DNA of 64,000 bases from Gammaproteobacteria bacterium (GCA_004173475.1 SEBU01000005.1:372001-436000); one strand, 5' to 3'. Shown: positions 46,057-56,323, counted from the first letter of the stretch. The notes: generated by a model not told the origin, from the sequence alone. Numbers and translations are program-made.

Positions 46057-46094
46057 AAAAAAAGAAGATGGAAAATAATATCATCTTCTTTTTT
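46057..46094. terminator. Rho-independent terminator after the DUF2167 gene
   Basis: An AAAGAAGATG...CATCTTCTTT stem is flanked by A7 and T6 runs, so it could work in both directions. Confidence 0.8.
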
Positions 46095-46284
46095 ACTCAG
46101 GTACGCGTCAGACATCCATTTGCTTTTGTTACAATATCTTACATCAAATAAGTTTCACTCTTCCTTTCCACTTCTAGTAACAACTTACATACGCCCTACA
46201 CTTTTGATTTTGTATAGTGGCCTAATGTAAGAGAAAGCCAATTAGTTTTGCATCCCATTTTGCGGGTAGCATAGGAGTATCAAG

Positions 46285-46335
46285 ATGCGATCACGCCCCC
46301 TTAACTACACTGCCAAATCAAAAAATTGGTCTTGA
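46285..46335 (+). CDS. 16-residue upstream frame before the PPTase gene
   Basis: ATG 46285 lies 7 nt after a strong AGGAG and opens 16 codons. Removing one C from the C5 run at 46296-46300 would put this ATG in frame with the phosphopantetheinyl transferase, adding about 24 residues (…LTTLPNQKIGLDAIIEHWR). It is either a leader peptide, the true start with a sequence error, or chance. Confidence 0.3.
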   Translation: MRSRPLNYTAKSKNWS

Positions 46336-46357
46336 TGCAATAATAGAGCACTGGCGC

Positions 46358-47170
46358 ATGACGACAGAGTTTTCGAGCGATAAAATGGAAAAGTTATCCA
46401 TACAATTTTCTCCATTGATCGATTTGCCTATAACAGCAGCCGAATCTATTTCGCCTCAAGGTGTGGATATTTGGCTGCTGGATCTCGCATCAATAGATAG
46501 TGAAGCAATCGAAAAATTTTCGAGTTTACTCTCACAAGATGAATTGGAGCGCGCACAACAGTTTAGGACAAATCGTCATCATTTCATGGCGACGCGCGTG
46601 CTCTTGCGTAAAACCTTGTCACGTTACACACGTTTAAACGCTGAACGATTATTATTTTCACGCGGACTTCAAGGCAAACCTTTTCTCGCCAATTCGCCTG
46701 TGCCACTGTATTTTAATCTAAGCCATAGCCGCAACTTCGCCGCCTTGGCTGTTAGCTCCCTGGGAGACGTTGGGATAGATATTGAAAATACGCGCCAGCG
46801 AGATTATTTAAAAATTGTTGAGCGGTTTTTTCACCCCGACGAACATAAACAGCTACTTGAGTGCGATGAAACAAAACGCGAACAGCTTTTTTATAAAATG
46901 TGGACGCTCAAAGAAGCTTTTTTTAAAGCCTTGGGTACCGGAATTTCAACCGGATTAGATAAAGCCCGCTTTTATTTTGATAACAACAATATTACGGCGC
47001 AATTCTCGGACGATTTGCCGCAAGGAAAAAGCTGTTGGAAATTTCATCAGACAATACTTCGGCACACGGTTACATCAACCACTTTGGTTGCCCTTGCGGT
47101 GGATGCTGCAAATGTCATTGAGCCCCATTGGTTCGACGGTAATTATTTGTTAGATGACAGCAATAGATAA
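46358..47170 (+). CDS. 4'-phosphopantetheinyl transferase (Sfp-type)
   Basis: This is a 270-residue enzyme that moves the phosphopantetheine arm from CoA to carrier proteins. The Mg-binding motif VGIDIEN near residue 138 and the WTLKEAFFKALG motif near 187 are characteristic of the Sfp/Gsp group. The ATG 46358 has no good SD; a stronger site lies at 46285 in another frame. No carrier-protein or NRPS/PKS gene is near, so the target may be a fatty-acid ACP or a distant synthase. The next gene, ispB, starts 93 bases later. Confidence 0.88.
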   Translation: MTTEFSSDKMEKLSIQFSPLIDLPITAAESISPQGVDIWLLDLASIDSEAIEKFSSLLSQDELERAQQFRTNRHHFMATRVLLRKTLSRYTRLNAERLLFSRGLQGKPFLANSPVPLYFNLSHSRNFAALAVSSLGDVGIDIENTRQRDYLKIVERFFHPDEHKQLLECDETKREQLFYKMWTLKEAFFKALGTGISTGLDKARFYFDNNNITAQFSDDLPQGKSCWKFHQTILRHTVTSTTLVALAVDAANVIEPHWFDGNYLLDDSNR

Positions 47171-47263
47171 GGAACCATACGCAGTTTTACTTGACTCTCG
47201 ACGCTCCACTGTTAGCATTGCGGCCGTGCAAATTCCCTAACGTCCAACCATAAGAATCCAATC

Positions 47264-48238
47264 ATGCTGCCATTTCATCAAGTCGTTAAAGACGATTTTT
47301 CTGCCGTAAATGACCTCATTATCAAGCAGCTGCATTCCGATGTAGAACTGGTAGAAAATATTGGCCACTATTTGGTGGAAGCGGGCGGAAAGCGTCTACG
47401 GCCGCTTATGGTTTTGTTAACCGCTAACGCTCTTGGCTACACTCAGCGTGTTAACAAAAACCAGCATTTAGATTTGGCTGCGATTATCGAGTTTATCCAC
47501 ACCGCCACCTTGCTGCACGATGACGTGGTCGATATGTCCAGCCTGCGGCGCGGTCGCCCAACGGCCAACGCCCAATGGGGCAATGCGCCCAGCGTATTGG
47601 TCGGAGACTTTCTGTATTCACGCGCATTTCAAATGATGGTTAACATCGGCAACATGGATGTCATGGCAATCTTATCTGACACTACCAACGTTATTGCCGA
47701 AGGCGAAGTTCAGCAGCTTGTGAACGCTAAAAATCCCGCCATCACCGAAGCAAACTATTTTGAAGTGATTAACAAAAAGACGGCTATTTTATTTGCCGCC
47801 GCGTGCGACGTAGCAGCCGTATTGTCTGGAGCCACGGCAGAGCAGCGTCAGGCGTTGCGAATTTACGGAAATAAAGTGGGAATTGCATTTCAACTAGTAG
47901 ACGACGCCCTTGATTACACCAGCGACGCAGCAACCCTTGGCAAGAACGTGGGTGACGACCTGGCCGAAGGCAAACCTACCCTGCCACTAATAAACGCTAT
48001 GCAGAAAGGTACGCCAGAACAGGCAGAGATTATTGCTAATGCAATACGCTCGGGCGACGCCAGTCAGTTAAATATTATCCTTGAGATTGTTCAGGCCACT
48101 GGCGCAATGACTTACACGCTGGACGCGGCACGCGAACAGGTTCGCGAGGCCATCGAACAATTACAGCATTTCCCGGATAACATCTATACCCAGGCCATGC
48201 GACAAGTTGCAGAGTTTTCCCTGGCGCGTACTTACTAG
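47264..48238 (+). CDS. ispB: Polyprenyl (octaprenyl) diphosphate synthase
   Basis: IspB builds the long isoprenoid side chain of ubiquinone. The 324-residue protein has both aspartate-rich motifs: LLHDDVVDMSSLRRGRPTAN (first DDxxD, near 85) and FQLVDDALDYT (second, near 212). It also has GGKRLRP near 45 and the C-terminal SLARTY end. Length and signatures match IspB rather than IspA. A long hairpin lies ~70 nt downstream. Confidence 0.93.
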   Translation: MLPFHQVVKDDFSAVNDLIIKQLHSDVELVENIGHYLVEAGGKRLRPLMVLLTANALGYTQRVNKNQHLDLAAIIEFIHTATLLHDDVVDMSSLRRGRPTANAQWGNAPSVLVGDFLYSRAFQMMVNIGNMDVMAILSDTTNVIAEGEVQQLVNAKNPAITEANYFEVINKKTAILFAAACDVAAVLSGATAEQRQALRIYGNKVGIAFQLVDDALDYTSDAATLGKNVGDDLAEGKPTLPLINAMQKGTPEQAEIIANAIRSGDASQLNIILEIVQATGAMTYTLDAAREQVREAIEQLQHFPDNIYTQAMRQVAEFSLARTY

Positions 48239-48589
48239 TTAGTAAAAGTTCTGTTAAAGCTTTTGATCGAAACAAGCTGGTTATCTCGCCGCAACCATGA
48301 CCTATTTCCGCGACATAGAAGACACTCGGTTCTATGTCGCGCTCAATTCTGCTCCACCCAGTTTTAGCGGCCTGCGGAACGCTAAATACTCCATCAAGTA
48401 ATATTTATCAAAACCATTGCCGGAAGCCATACTCGCAATCTGCGCAGCTCCGGCTATTCTTAAATAAACTTTAATAAGTTTAACAACAAAAAGTCAGTCG
48501 CTGATTTGACTTACTGTCAGCGTGACTAATAATTATTCGTGCAAAACATGCAATAAAGTGATGTAAAAACTCCAATTGTGGGAATTCGT
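48239..48589. other. Intergenic region after ispB
   Basis: These 351 bases contain a 12-bp hairpin CGCGACATAGAA/TTCTATGTCGCG (48309-48341) without a T-run, possibly a Rho-assisted terminator. The 5' region of the next gene follows. No gene is seen. Confidence 0.4.
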
Positions 48590-49447
48590 ATGCGTACCAA
48601 GATAGTAGCGGGCTTGATGTTAATGTTTACCTGGAGTTTACATGCATCTGCAGAAGTTAAAGTATTAAAGGCGAACGATTCAAATGATCCCAACGGGGCC
48701 TATACCACGGCGATGATCCAGCTCGCTCTCGACCATCTCGAGCCTAACAAATACAAATTAAAAGTAGGTAATGAAAATTACACCCAGGCACGCAGCAATG
48801 AAGAAGTCGCGGCTGGCAGGCTGGATTTGGTGTGGACGACATCCGACAAAGAGACCGAAGAATATCTTGAGCCGGTGCGCATCCCGCTTTTTAAAGGCTT
48901 GTTGGGCTGCCGTATTTTTATCATTAGGAAAGGCGATCAAGCCAAGTTCGACAACATAAGCACCATGGAAGACTTGAAAAAGTTAACCTACGGCCAAGGT
49001 AAAACTTGGGCCGATGCAAAAATCCTGGAAGCAAACGGCCTCAAGGTGACCAAGACTAATAAATACGAAAATTTGTTTTTTATGCTAGACGGCGAGCGCT
49101 TTGATGCATTCCCAAGAGGTGTACACGAGCCTTTTGGCGAACTTGAAAAACGGCCTAACCTGAATCTGACCGTCGAGAAAAATATTCTATTAGTGTACAA
49201 AATGGACTTTTATGTCTACACCAGCAAAGAAAACAAGAAACTGGCTCGTGAACTGGAAGAGGGGTTTAATCGCGCAATCGCAGATGGAAGCTTTGATAAA
49301 TTGTTTTACAGCTCACCTTCCGTGAAAGACATTATTGCGAACGCCAACATGAAAAACCGTAAGGTATTTTATTTGGATAACCCAACCCTATCCAAAGAAA
49401 CACCTCTGGATCGCAAGGAACTTTGGGTAAATCCAAAGGACTTTTAA
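48590..49447 (+). CDS. Secreted solute-binding-protein-like protein
   Basis: The product is 285 residues from ATG 48590; a GTG at 48578 would add four residues. It has a Sec signal peptide (cleavage after HASA). The mature part follows the periplasmic binding-protein type II fold: DPNGAYTTAMIQLAL, EVAAGRLDLVWTTSDKETEEY, YGQGKTWADAKILEANG and FPRGVHEPFGELEKRPNLNL. It lacks transporter genes nearby, so it may serve as a sensor-type or orphan binding protein. The ligand is unknown. Confidence 0.75.
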   Translation: MRTKIVAGLMLMFTWSLHASAEVKVLKANDSNDPNGAYTTAMIQLALDHLEPNKYKLKVGNENYTQARSNEEVAAGRLDLVWTTSDKETEEYLEPVRIPLFKGLLGCRIFIIRKGDQAKFDNISTMEDLKKLTYGQGKTWADAKILEANGLKVTKTNKYENLFFMLDGERFDAFPRGVHEPFGELEKRPNLNLTVEKNILLVYKMDFYVYTSKENKKLARELEEGFNRAIADGSFDKLFYSSPSVKDIIANANMKNRKVFYLDNPTLSKETPLDRKELWVNPKDF

Positions 49448-49460
49448 ACGTTACACGACG

Positions 49461-49494
49461 ACCTCAACAGGTTTTCTCAAATTCCTGTTGAGGC
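49461..49494 (+). terminator. Hairpin after the binding-protein gene
   Basis: CCTCAACAGG pairs with CCTGTTGAGG across a 12-nt loop, 15 nt after the stop. There is no U-tract, so termination strength is uncertain. Confidence 0.5.
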
Positions 49495-49733
49495 CTTAAC
49501 CTCACGACGTTGACCATCTGCTAATTAAGTATCAAAGCATTCCCATAGAATAGAAAAATCATTTGTTCCAGTAATAATTGAGACACCTTTAGATAGCGCC
49601 GCAGCCGACCCGCAAAAACCACGTCAGAACAACGTATAGGACAAGAAACTAGACAAGATAAGCACAGCGGGTAGAATGGCGGCCTTTTGGGCGACTCGCT
49701 ATGCGTTTGCCACCTACTAATTGAGTTTATCCA

Positions 49734-50258
49734 ATGACCTTATTTGAACCTAAAAGCTCATACAGCCGTGAAGACCTACTCAAGTGTGGCGACGGGCTGT
49801 TATTTGGCCCAGGCAACGCACAGCTTCCTAAGCCGAATATGCTGATGCTGGATCGCGTTGTTCATATCAGCCAAACAGGTGGTGAGTTTGGCAAAGGCGA
49901 AATCGTAGCGGAATTGGACATCCACCCTGATCTTTGGTTTTTCGCTTGCCATTTCCCTGGCGACCCCGTAATGCCAGGCTGTTTGGGACTTGATGCCATG
50001 TGGCAACTCGTTGGATTTTTCCTCGGTTGGAAAGGTAACCCTGGTCGCGGTCGTGCATTGGGTTGTGGTGAAGTAAAGTTTACCGGCCAGATACTTCCGA
50101 CCGCCAAGCGCATCACCTACCACATTAATTTAAAGCGAGTCATCGAACGCAAATTGATTATGGGCATTGCCGACGGTCGCGTTTCTTGCGATGGTAAAGA
50201 CATCTATTTCGCGAACGACTTAAGAGTTGGACTGTTCCAAAATACGGACAGTTTCTAA
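49734..50258 (+). CDS. fabA: 3-hydroxydecanoyl-ACP dehydratase/isomerase
   Basis: FabA dehydrates 3-hydroxydecanoyl-ACP and isomerises the product, the branch point of anaerobic unsaturated fatty-acid synthesis. The 174-residue protein contains the catalytic His73 in [14 protein letters not shown] and Asp87 in [10 protein letters not shown], matching the E. coli pair His70/Asp84. It is followed 170 bases later by fabB. The two are partners in unsaturated fatty-acid synthesis and the pairing is diagnostic of many gammaproteobacteria. Confidence 0.97.
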   Translation: MTLFEPKSSYSREDLLKCGDGLLFGPGNAQLPKPNMLMLDRVVHISQTGGEFGKGEIVAELDIHPDLWFFACHFPGDPVMPGCLGLDAMWQLVGFFLGWKGNPGRGRALGCGEVKFTGQILPTAKRITYHINLKRVIERKLIMGIADGRVSCDGKDIYFANDLRVGLFQNTDSF

Positions 50259-50428
50259 TCCTGACGCATGGTTATATTGATATCCTCTGTATGGCATAAT
50301 CTCGGCCATTCACACATAACTGGTCAATTCAACGGTGCTATAACCCACAGTGCCAATCCCTGAAAAGATGCATAATGCGCCGTTTGCCGAGTCATCGGCC
50401 GAATCATCGAGAGTTTAAGAGGTAGTCT

Positions 50429-51640
50429 ATGAAACGTGTTGTTGTTACCGGTATGGGAATTGTTTCCTGCTTGGGCAATGATAAAGCTACGGTGTTGGAC
50501 GCCTTGCGCGCCGGCCGATCCGGCATTAAATTTCAAGAAGCTTACAAAGAAGCCGGGCTCCGCAGTCAGGTCGCCGGTTCAATTGATATAGACCTCCCGG
50601 CGCTAATTGATCGCAAAATACTGCGCTTTATGGGTAAAGCCGCTGCTTACGCCTACGTTTCCATGGAGCAAGCGATTACTGACTCAGGCTTGAGCGAAGA
50701 TCAGGTTTCTAATGAGCGCACTGGCATTATTATGGGTTCAGGTGGAGCATCATCCGAAAACCTGGTTGAATCTGCCGACATTTTGCGTGAAAAAGGTGTA
50801 AAGCGCGTTGGGCCCTACCGTGTTACCCAAACCATGGGTAGTACTACATCCGCATGTTTGGCTACACCCTTCAAAATTAAAGGCGTTAACTACTCCATCT
50901 CATCAGCTTGTGCCACAAGCGCGCACTGTATCGGAGTAGCCGTTGAGCAGATTCAGCTCGGTAAACAAGACATAGTATTTGCAGGCGGCGGTGAAGAAGA
51001 ACATTGGACCCTGACCTGCTTGTTTGACGCAATGGGCGCACTTTCTACCAAATATAACGATACCCCTGACCAAGCTTCTCGCGCTTATGATAATGACCGC
51101 GATGGTTTTGTTATCGCAGGCGGGGGTGGTTGTCTGGTTATCGAAGAATACGAACACGCGAAAGCTCGCGGCGCTAAAATCTATGCGGAAATTGTTGGCT
51201 ACGGCGCAACGTCCGATGGTTACGATATGGTTGCTCCGTCTGGCGAAGGTGCCGTACGATGCATGAAGCAAGCATTGGCAACAACCCAGGGAAGCATTGA
51301 TTATATTAACTCGCACGGCACTTCTACGCCTGTAGGTGATCTCGCTGAACTTAAGGCAATTAAAGCAACTTTTGGCGATGCAATCCCACCGATCAGCTCC
51401 ACAAAATCTTTAACCGGCCATAGTTTGGGCGCTACCGGCGTTCAGGAAGCGATTTACAGTTTATTGATGCTCGAGAATGATTTTATCTGCGCATCTGCAA
51501 ATATTTCTACGCTTGATGCAGAAGCAGAGGGTATGCCGATCGTGCTAGAGCGTCAGGACAATGTAAAACTCAATCGCGTTATGTCTAATAGCTTCGGATT
51601 TGGCGGCACCAACGCGACCCTGGTATTTCAGCGGGTCTAG
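50429..51640 (+). CDS. fabB: Beta-ketoacyl-ACP synthase I
   Basis: FabB elongates the cis-unsaturated intermediate made by FabA. The 403-residue protein has the Cys-His-His triad: Cys161 in [12 protein letters not shown], His296 in INSHGTSTP and His331 in [20 protein letters not shown] precedes the ATG. A terminator follows directly. Confidence 0.97.
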   Translation: MKRVVVTGMGIVSCLGNDKATVLDALRAGRSGIKFQEAYKEAGLRSQVAGSIDIDLPALIDRKILRFMGKAAAYAYVSMEQAITDSGLSEDQVSNERTGIIMGSGGASSENLVESADILREKGVKRVGPYRVTQTMGSTTSACLATPFKIKGVNYSISSACATSAHCIGVAVEQIQLGKQDIVFAGGGEEEHWTLTCLFDAMGALSTKYNDTPDQASRAYDNDRDGFVIAGGGGCLVIEEYEHAKARGAKIYAEIVGYGATSDGYDMVAPSGEGAVRCMKQALATTQGSIDYINSHGTSTPVGDLAELKAIKATFGDAIPPISSTKSLTGHSLGATGVQEAIYSLLMLENDFICASANISTLDAEAEGMPIVLERQDNVKLNRVMSNSFGFGGTNATLVFQRV

Positions 51641-51654
51641 TTTTTTGCGGCAAC

Positions 51655-51691
51655 AAATAAAAAACCGCGATTAACACTCGCGGTTTTTTTG
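51655..51691 (+). terminator. Rho-independent terminator after fabB
   Basis: A CCGCGA...TCGCGG hairpin sits within A6 and T7 runs. Confidence 0.85.
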
Positions 51692-51733
51692 TTTTACCCA
51701 TAATAAAAATAATAAATTTAACGGGACACTTTT

Positions 51734-51982
51734 ATGAGCATTCTTCGCGCAATTGCCGGCCACGCTATTTTAATTTTGGGTGTCTATGCAGGAGTGATAG
51801 TCATCGCAGGATTGAGCAGCGGCGATATCGTGCAATTATCAACACATGGAAATCCAGTTTTCCATAAATCCGTAGGACCCAGCCGTTTTTGGATTGCAAT
51901 AAGTTTTTGGGTCCTTGCGTTGGTGATATTAATTAGCGGTGGAATTAATTTGATTCGAAAAAATTTAACAGATCGTGGATAG
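51734..51982 (+). CDS. Small two-helix membrane protein of unknown function
   Basis: This 82-residue protein has membrane segments at ~7-27 (ILILGVYAGVIVIAGL) and ~50-70 (FWIAISFWVLALVILISGG). Between them is a short polar loop with VQLSTHGNPVFHKS. The C-terminus is basic. It is not recognised. It is preceded by the fabB terminator and so has its own promoter, or depends on read-through. Confidence 0.55.
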   Translation: MSILRAIAGHAILILGVYAGVIVIAGLSSGDIVQLSTHGNPVFHKSVGPSRFWIAISFWVLALVILISGGINLIRKNLTDRG

Positions 51983-52021
51983 GTTTTTGGCAATTGAGCA
52001 CGCGACTAATTTTCCCAGCGT

Positions 52022-52888
52022 TTATTGTTTCAAACTTTGACTGTGAAACCACTGTTTAACCAAGGGCAATAAGCTCGGGCGCCAAGGCCTCGCTTGTATA
52101 CCAAATGCGTCGCGAATATGCCGGCACCCAAGTACGGCGCTCATGGGCTCATTGGACGGAGCGGTATCAATTAATGTGAAATTAGCATCCTGATTTAATA
52201 AGTGCTGCTGCGCCAAAAGCTGTACTAACTGCTCACCGAACTCCGCTTCATTGAGTGCATCACCGCTACAGTAATGCATTATTCCCCAGTTTTCTGCACC
52301 GCAAGCTATTTGCTTCACTAGCGCAATGCACACCCGCACGGCATCCGATAAAAGCGTTGGAGCACCGCGCAAACGAGTGTTCAGGGTAATCGGTTGTTTA
52401 GTTTGTATGGCTGTTAGTAAACGAGTCAGGTGGTTGTCGCCGATGCTGCCAATAATCCAGCCTAACCGCAAAATAATAAACCTGGTGGTGCTGTGTTCTA
52501 TGGCTTGCTCTGCGGCAAAGAAAGCTTTGCCGGCCGAATTTACTGGAGCGGGAATATCTTTCTCGCTATGACTGCTTTTGTTGTCCAAACCAAAAACCTG
52601 GTAGCTGGAAAAGTGCACCAACGGCACCCCCAAACTAGCGCAGGCGTTTGCGATATTGCCCGCAACTATCGGCAACAACTGCTGCTGCGATTCAGAAGGG
52701 GCCTCTTCCCAACCAAACGTATTGATAACCACATCGGGTTTGTGTTGCGTCAGATATTCGCGAACAGCGAATGCGTCGTCCCACTGAATCTTAGGCGACA
52801 ACATTTGACATTGCTCGCGCTCCAGGTCGTGTTCAAGCGCTTGACCAAGCGCGCTTTGAGTATCTGTAACTATTATTTTTAGGGACAT
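52022..52888 (-). CDS. RmlD-like sugar-nucleotide reductase
   Basis: This is a 288-residue short-chain dehydrogenase-type protein of the RmlD/MAT2B group. It shows KPDVVINTFGWEEAPSES, VHFSSYQVFG and RFIILRLGWIIG, as in dTDP-4-dehydrorhamnose reductases. The N-terminal nucleotide loop is degenerate (TDTQSALGQAL instead of GxxGxxG), and YxxxK is replaced by an NSAGKAFFAAEQAI segment, so activity is uncertain. No rhamnose genes are nearby. It is divergent from kup. Confidence 0.72.
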   Translation of the reverse strand: MSLKIIVTDTQSALGQALEHDLEREQCQMLSPKIQWDDAFAVREYLTQHKPDVVINTFGWEEAPSESQQQLLPIVAGNIANACASLGVPLVHFSSYQVFGLDNKSSHSEKDIPAPVNSAGKAFFAAEQAIEHSTTRFIILRLGWIIGSIGDNHLTRLLTAIQTKQPITLNTRLRGAPTLLSDAVRVCIALVKQIACGAENWGIMHYCSGDALNEAEFGEQLVQLLAQQHLLNQDANFTLIDTAPSNEPMSAVLGCRHIRDAFGIQARPWRPSLLPLVKQWFHSQSLKQ

Positions 52889-53092
52889 AAACCGCGTTTA
52901 CTCACAACTGACCTTAGGCTCGGAGTCTGTCAAAGACCCTGCAAAATATCAATAAACACCTACGTTTAAAAAAACTTTTAGCTCCGCTGATCAATATGAA
53001 ATCGTCAGGTGCCAGCGACACGCCAACTAGGTGTTGATTAGTGCATATACTCTGGCACAATGCCCACCCCTTTCGTTGTACGAGATCAACTG

Positions 53093-54982
53093 ATGAGCTC
53101 TCAATCAACTGCGCATAAATCTTCGCGTATTGCTCTCACCATTGCTGCTCTTGGCGTCGTTTTCGGCGATATAGGAACCAGCCCACTCTACGCACTTAAA
53201 GAGACCTTCAATCCCAAATATGGCATAGCGCTAACCGAAATGTCGGTTTTGGGGGGATTATCTTCAGTGCTCTGGGCGTTAATGTTGGTCGTATCGCTCA
53301 AGTACGTTGTGCTCGTTATGCGCGCCGATAACCACGGTGAAGGTGGCACCATGTCACTATTGGCACTGGTACTTGAGTCCATCAAAGATCATCCGAAATG
53401 GAAACCCTATCTTATAGTGCTGGGCGTATTCGGTACTTCCTTGTTCTTTGGTGATGCGGTAATTACACCAGCTATGACGGTGCTCTCGGCGCTGGAAGGT
53501 CTTGCCGTTGTTCAACATTCTTTTACTCCCTACATAATGCCTATTGCGGTTGGGATCATCATCGGTATTTTCGCTTTGCAGCGGAAAGGTACATCTAAGG
53601 TCGGCGCAATTTTTGGCCCCATCACCATATTGTGGTTCTTAGTGTTATCCATCTCCGGCATACATGGGATCATCCAAAACCCGACCGTGGTCAAAGCGCT
53701 AAATCCTATCTACGCAATCCATTTTTTAACCGCGCATGGATTGGCCTCATTTCTGATCCTTGGCGCAGTTGTACTTGCGGTGACCGGTGTAGAGTCGCTT
53801 TATGGCGACATGGGGCATTTCGGTAAGAGTCCAATTCGCACTGCCTGGTTTGCTCTGGTATTTCCGTCACTCGTACTTAATTATTTTGGTCAGGGCGCGA
53901 TTATCCTTCAGGATCCAAGCACCATTTCTAACCCCTTCTACAACCTGTTTCCTGATTGGGCGCTCTACCCCATTATTGCCTTGGCAACCTGCGCCGCCGT
54001 TATTGCATCCCAGGCCTGTATTGCAGGTACTTACTCGCTCACCAAACAAGCTGTACAACTGGGTTTTTTACCGCGATTGAAAGTTGTGCAAACCTCAGCC
54101 TCTGAGATTGGCCAGATCTATCTTCCAGGTGTCACTGCGCTAATGATGATCGTGGTTGTGCTAATCGTCATCAGCTTTAAAACTTCAACGGCGCTCGCGT
54201 TTGCCTATGGTATTGCGGTCACCGGCGGGATGCTGATTACCTCAACCCTCACGTTCTTTGTCATCTACTACGGCTGGAAGCTTCCATTATGGTTATGCGT
54301 TGCCGCCACCAGCGTGTTTTTGACGATTGATATCGCGCTGTTTAGTGCTTGTGTTATTAAAGTTTTCCATGGCGGATGGTTACCATTGTTAATAGCCTCA
54401 ATTTCATTAACTCTGATGTTAACGTGGCGTCGCGGTCGGGAAGTATTGTTTAACAGATTGCGATCCTCCTCCGTCCCGCTGGACGTGCTTTTACCTTCGC
54501 TTTTTATTAGCCCGCCGCACAGAGTGCCGGGTACTGCCGTCTTTCTGACCGCAACTCCGGAAGCGACGCCTCACGCATTGCTCCATAACCTGAACCACAA
54601 CAAAGTGCTCCATGAGCGGGTGGTATTTCTAACAGTGGATGTAACCAACTCGCCGTGGATCGATATGAAAGACGCCTGCGATGTTGAAGACATGGGCAAT
54701 AATTGTTTCCGCGTGATTATCCATTTTGGATTTATGAATCAGCCCGACATCACCCAAGCGTTAACAGCTTGCGAAGCCAAAGGTTTAAGCTTCAAGATGA
54801 TGGAAACCTCGTTCTTCCTATCACGCGAAAAAATTGTCCCGGTCGCAACCATGGACAGCGGCATGCCCATGTGGCGTGAACATATTTTTGCCACCATGGC
54901 TCGCAACGCAGGCACAGCAGTTGATCACTTCAATATTCCTACCAACCGCGTAATTGAACTCGGCACCCAGGTAGAAATCTAA
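53093..54982 (+). CDS. kup: Low-affinity potassium uptake transporter
   Basis: This is a 629-residue K+/H+ symporter with 12 predicted helices followed by a cytoplasmic domain of ~170 residues. The N-terminal signature GVVFGDIGTSPLYALKE and VVLVMRADNHGEGGTMSLLAL are near-invariant in Kup/HAK. The ATG at 53093 is chosen because the family starts shortly before the first helix; an ATG at 53060 would add 11 residues. It stands alone, with the FAD oxidoreductase starting 30 bases downstream. Confidence 0.93.
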   Translation: MSSQSTAHKSSRIALTIAALGVVFGDIGTSPLYALKETFNPKYGIALTEMSVLGGLSSVLWALMLVVSLKYVVLVMRADNHGEGGTMSLLALVLESIKDHPKWKPYLIVLGVFGTSLFFGDAVITPAMTVLSALEGLAVVQHSFTPYIMPIAVGIIIGIFALQRKGTSKVGAIFGPITILWFLVLSISGIHGIIQNPTVVKALNPIYAIHFLTAHGLASFLILGAVVLAVTGVESLYGDMGHFGKSPIRTAWFALVFPSLVLNYFGQGAIILQDPSTISNPFYNLFPDWALYPIIALATCAAVIASQACIAGTYSLTKQAVQLGFLPRLKVVQTSASEIGQIYLPGVTALMMIVVVLIVISFKTSTALAFAYGIAVTGGMLITSTLTFFVIYYGWKLPLWLCVAATSVFLTIDIALFSACVIKVFHGGWLPLLIASISLTLMLTWRRGREVLFNRLRSSSVPLDVLLPSLFISPPHRVPGTAVFLTATPEATPHALLHNLNHNKVLHERVVFLTVDVTNSPWIDMKDACDVEDMGNNCFRVIIHFGFMNQPDITQALTACEAKGLSFKMMETSFFLSREKIVPVATMDSGMPMWREHIFATMARNAGTAVDHFNIPTNRVIELGTQVEI

Positions 54983-55012
54983 ATTCTTGTCCTAGCAAAC
55001 TGATAACAATTT

Positions 55013-56323
55013 ATGTCCGCAGCGCCTGTTTATATTGACCTCGACATCGCCATTATTGGTGGCGGTGTAGCGGGTTTGTGGCTGGCGAACCGTTTAAAAC
55101 GTCAAGGTTTTACATTGGCCTTGTTTGAACAAAACGCGTTGGGCAGCGACCAAACCATGGCGTCCCAAGGCATGATCCATGGGGGTATGAAATATACCTT
55201 GAGCGGAATGCTGACCGGCGCATCAGAAACCATCGCTGACATGCCGAAGCATTGGCGCGCCTGCCTGTGCGGCGAGGGCGATGTCGATCTACGCAATACT
55301 CGCTTACTCAGCGATCATTTTTATTTGTGGTCGGGCAATAGCGTTAGCTCCAAGTTAAGTAGTTTTTTGGCAAGTACAGCGCTCAACGGACGAGTTGATC
55401 CGGTGCCCGACGATCGTCGTCCGCCCGTGCTTCGTCATGCGGATTTTGGTGGCAACCTTTACAAACTGGAAGACATAGTTCTGGATGTCCACAGCCTTGT
55501 CACCAATCTCGCCCACAACATTGAAGCCAATTGTTTTCATATCGATTGGGCTCATGCGCGCTGGCAAACAGAGTCGAATAACTTAAGCTTGTGTATTGAA
55601 CGTGAGGGCCAAACTTACGAAGTTCGAGCGAGTCGTTTTATCTTTTGCGCCGGAAAAGGCAATAGGGATTTGCTTGCATCGCTCGGCTTAAAGCGTCCCG
55701 CTATGCAGTTGCGCCCACTTCAGCAAGTTATGGTTAAACATAAGTATCCATACAGTTTCTATGGTCATTGTCTGGGTGCTGAAACCACGCCCCGTCTAAC
55801 CATCTCCAGTCACAAACTCAACAGTACGGACTACATCTGGTATTTAGGCGGCAGCATTGCCGAAAAAGGCGCGTCTTTATCTGCCGATGAGCTGATTATT
55901 AAAGCGCAGTTGGAACTCGCGGAATTATTACCTTGGGTAGATATGAGCGGCGCGGAATGGAAAACATTGCCGGTCCAACGAGCTGAACCTTTGCAACCTA
56001 ATTTCCTGCGCCCGGAAAATGCTTTTGTTGGTGAGGCAACTGGTTTAAATAATCTTTTAGTCGCCTGGCCGACCAAGCTAACACTAGCGCCCAATCTCGC
56101 CAATCAGGTGTTGGATTTACTGAAGGCGAACAAGATAAATCCTGCCTCTGATCCCACCATCACTCACTCATTACAGGGTGTTTTGCCGCATCCGCCTATT
56201 GCTGCTACGCCATGGGAAATCGCGTTTCCTCCGGCAGAGGATGCGGTAATTGCTGTATCCCATAAACTTCAGGATGAACTTTCTGAGGCCTACGACGAAG
56301 ACGAAGAAGAGGGAAAGTCTTAA
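55013..56323 (+). CDS. FAD-dependent oxidoreductase (DAO-like)
   Basis: This is a 436-residue protein with the dinucleotide motif IAIIGGGVAGLWLANRLKRQGF at the N-terminus, a FAD-binding domain and a D-amino-acid-oxidase/glycerol-3-phosphate-dehydrogenase-type substrate domain (FIFCAGKGNRDLLASLGL). An acidic tail ends it (AYDEDEEEGKS). It lacks a membrane segment. Its stop TAA shares the A of the next ATG, so it is coupled to the aldo/keto reductase, and both may act on one substrate. The substrate is unknown. Confidence 0.8.
   Translation: MSAAPVYIDLDIAIIGGGVAGLWLANRLKRQGFTLALFEQNALGSDQTMASQGMIHGGMKYTLSGMLTGASETIADMPKHWRACLCGEGDVDLRNTRLLSDHFYLWSGNSVSSKLSSFLASTALNGRVDPVPDDRRPPVLRHADFGGNLYKLEDIVLDVHSLVTNLAHNIEANCFHIDWAHARWQTESNNLSLCIEREGQTYEVRASRFIFCAGKGNRDLLASLGLKRPAMQLRPLQQVMVKHKYPYSFYGHCLGAETTPRLTISSHKLNSTDYIWYLGGSIAEKGASLSADELIIKAQLELAELLPWVDMSGAEWKTLPVQRAEPLQPNFLRPENAFVGEATGLNNLLVAWPTKLTLAPNLANQVLDLLKANKINPASDPTITHSLQGVLPHPPIAATPWEIAFPPAEDAVIAVSHKLQDELSEAYDEDEEEGKS

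Larger units (their letters stand above)
46034..46357. other. Intergenic region between the DUF2167 gene and the PPTase gene
   Basis: These 324 bases hold the terminator at 46057-46094 and the 5' region of the PPTase gene. A strong AGGAG (46273-46277) precedes a short 16-codon frame at 46285-46335. The PPTase frame is open back to about 46269 without another usable start. Confidence 0.45.

Noticed and set aside
53044..53051. TATACT as the -10 of a kup promoter
   Set aside because: No acceptable -35 is found 15-19 nt upstream.
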